This document shows, one piece after another, positions 58,904-60,011 of a stretch of DNA of 60,011 bases. The position numbers were made by a program, and so were the translations under genes. The first letter of the stretch is position 1, and each line of letters starts with the position of its first letter. The stretch is taken from contig NZ_JAAGVC010000018.1 in the NCBI RefSeq assembly GCF_010858045.1, forward strand, positions 44,843-104,853, given 5' to 3'. A model generated the notes under the pieces. It had not been told where the DNA came from and ran no database searches. It saw only the letters and a program-made list of their open reading frames with translations. The stretch comes from Nocardia cyriacigeorgica. GTDB taxonomy: Bacteria > Actinomycetota > Actinomycetes > Mycobacteriales > Mycobacteriaceae.

Positions 58904-60011
58904 GGGGGTCCTCCGGGTCGAGGCCGAGCGGGCCGAAGCACGCACGGCGGGTGGCCAGCACGGCGGTATCGATGGCGCGTTGGGCTCGGTCCGTCCGGGC
59001 ATCACCGGTTTCGGCGGTCCCGCCGGGGCCGTCCCAGCGCTGGAACGACACATCGGCGCCGTCGCTCATCGTGCGCGGTGGATCGACCCGTGGTGCGGCA
59101 GCCTGCACCAGATCGATCCAGTCCTGCGGAATGTCGGTCTCGGGTGCGAGGTCGCGATCCAGCGCGGCGGCCAGCAGATGGGTCCAGGCCCGCGGCACCA
59201 CCCGGACCAATCCGTATCCGCCCCCACCCACCGCCAGCCAGCGACCCTCGGCGTAGCGGTCGGCCAGCTCGCGCATGGCCAGGAACGCCGCACGCTGACC
59301 GTCCACGCTCAGTTCCAGGTCGGCGAGTGGATCTTCGCGGTGGCTGTCCACCCCGCACTGGCTGACCACGATCTGCGGCCGGAACGCCGCCACCGCCCCT
59401 GGCACCACCGCATGAAATCCACGCAACCACTGCGGGTCCCGGGTACCCGGCAGTACCGGCAGGTTGATCGATGTGCCCGTACCCGCCCCGCTACCGTTCT
59501 CCTCCGGCCAGCCGGTGTTGGGCCACAAGGTCGCCGGATGCTGGTGGATCGAGACCGTGAGCACTCGCGGGTCGGCGTAGAACGCGCGCTGGACGCCGTC
59601 GCCGTGGTGAACGTCGACATCGAGATAGGCGATGCGATCGAAACCGTGGTCGAGCAGCCACGAGATGGCCACCGCCGCATCGTTGTAGACGCAGAACCCG
59701 GCCGCCGAGGCGGGCATCGCGTGGTGCATGCCACCACCGATGCTCACCGCGCGGCGGGTACGGCCTTCGGCGATCGCGCGGGCCGCGGCCAGCGTGCCGC
59801 CGACGATCACCGAGGCCGCCCGGTGCATGCCGGGGAACACCGGATTGTCGGCGGAGCCCAGGCCGAACGGCGGCGCGAGCGGAGGTTCGCCGTGCGGCAT
59901 GGGCGGCGCGACGGCGTGCTCGACGGCGTCGATGTACTCGGCGGTGTGGATGCGCAGCAGTTCGGGGGTGCCCGCGGCCGCGGGCTCGAGCAATTCGACG
60001 CCGTCGAGCAC
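58896..60011 (-). CDS. acuC: Acetoin utilization/histone deacetylase family protein AcuC, 5' end beyond window
   Basis: At least 371 residues of a class II-like lysine deacetylase; the N-terminal 30 or so residues lie outside the window. Metal and active-site motifs: IGGGMHHAMPASAAGFCVYNDAAVAI, YLDVDVHHGDGVQRAFY, VVSQCGVDSHREDPLADLELS and GGGGYGLVRVVPRAW. AcuC removes acetyl groups from acetyl-CoA synthetase. Its stop overlaps the start of the PatA-like gene by eight bases, so the acetylating and deacetylating enzymes are encoded together. Confidence 0.92.
   Translation of the reverse strand: MLDGVELLEPAAAGTPELLRIHTAEYIDAVEHAVAPPMPHGEPPLAPPFGLGSADNPVFPGMHRAASVIVGGTLAAARAIAEGRTRRAVSIGGGMHHAMPASAAGFCVYNDAAVAISWLLDHGFDRIAYLDVDVHHGDGVQRAFYADPRVLTVSIHQHPATLWPNTGWPEENGSGAGTGTSINLPVLPGTRDPQWLRGFHAVVPGAVAAFRPQIVVSQCGVDSHREDPLADLELSVDGQRAAFLAMRELADRYAEGRWLAVGGGGYGLVRVVPRAWTHLLAAALDRDLAPETDIPQDWIDLVQAAAPRVDPPRTMSDGADVSFQRWDGPGGTAETGDARTDRAQRAIDTAVLATRRACFGPLGLDPEDPRD

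Overview
The window is about 60 kb of very GC-rich DNA from an actinomycete of the order Mycobacteriales. Nocardia or a close relative is most likely, which is an inference from protein content. Three things support this. There is an AftC-type arabinofuranosyltransferase for arabinogalactan. Heme genes of the coproporphyrin branch (hemE, hemY, hemQ) are present. Most of the window also keeps the gene order of Mycobacterium tuberculosis from about Rv2669 to Rv2710, as I remember it. No rRNA, tRNA, CRISPR array, insertion sequence or prophage was recognised.

Layout. 1-2.9 kb: a three-gene minus-strand set (DJ-1/PfpI protein like isonitrile hydratase, HD hydrolase fused to a SnoaL-like domain, GlxA-type AraC regulator). 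3.1-10.9 kb: GNAT, secreted PtpB-like phosphatase, ZapE-like ATPase, RibD-like reductase, hydrolase-like lipoprotein, aftC, msrB, hemQ. 11.2-12.2 kb: a CmtR-like metal sensor and a small cation transporter, inserted between hemQ and hemY. 12.4-17.3 kb: hemY, a small ORF, hmp with nsrR, hemE. 17.4-24.2 kb: DUF3000 protein, RNase D-like protein, dxs, SIMPL protein, TrmA/RlmD-type methyltransferase. 24.2-27.7 kb: a KimA-like K+ importer with the RCK proteins CeoB and CeoC. 27.7-37.4 kb: SigD-like ECF sigma, DUF3159, OB-fold protein, hydrolase, DUF3710, dut, DUF3093, DUF4193, cei, suhB, ppgK, sigA.

37.4-51.0 kb is mostly accessory compared with M. tuberculosis: MHYT membrane protein, CPA2 K+/H+ antiporter with an RCK_C partner, NarL-type two-component system, DUF952, a small zinc-ribbon-like protein, TetR with a divergent SNF2 helicase/SWIM pair, a methyltransferase, a broken AraC gene, an SDR/TetR divergent pair and a superfamily 2 helicase. 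Conserved order resumes at 51.1 kb (YihY family, DUF3039, DUF3099). A methyltransferase sits before sigB, and ideR does not follow sigB. The end of the window carries a PatA-like protein acetyltransferase and the 3' part of acuC, a likely reversible lysine-acylation pair.

Themes that connect the genes: potassium balance (KimA-like importer, two RCK proteins, and separately an antiporter with RCK_C), stress transcription (sigA, sigB, a SigD-like factor, and three GGAAC-N17-CGT(T/C) promoter-like sites), heme synthesis and NO/metal defence, and cell-envelope functions. I did not find a clearly new large system. The best candidates are the isonitrile/cyanamide-hydratase-like trio, the SNF2-SWIM pair under a TetR-like operator, the metal-sensor/transporter insertion, and a heptanucleotide tandem repeat running through a stop codon.
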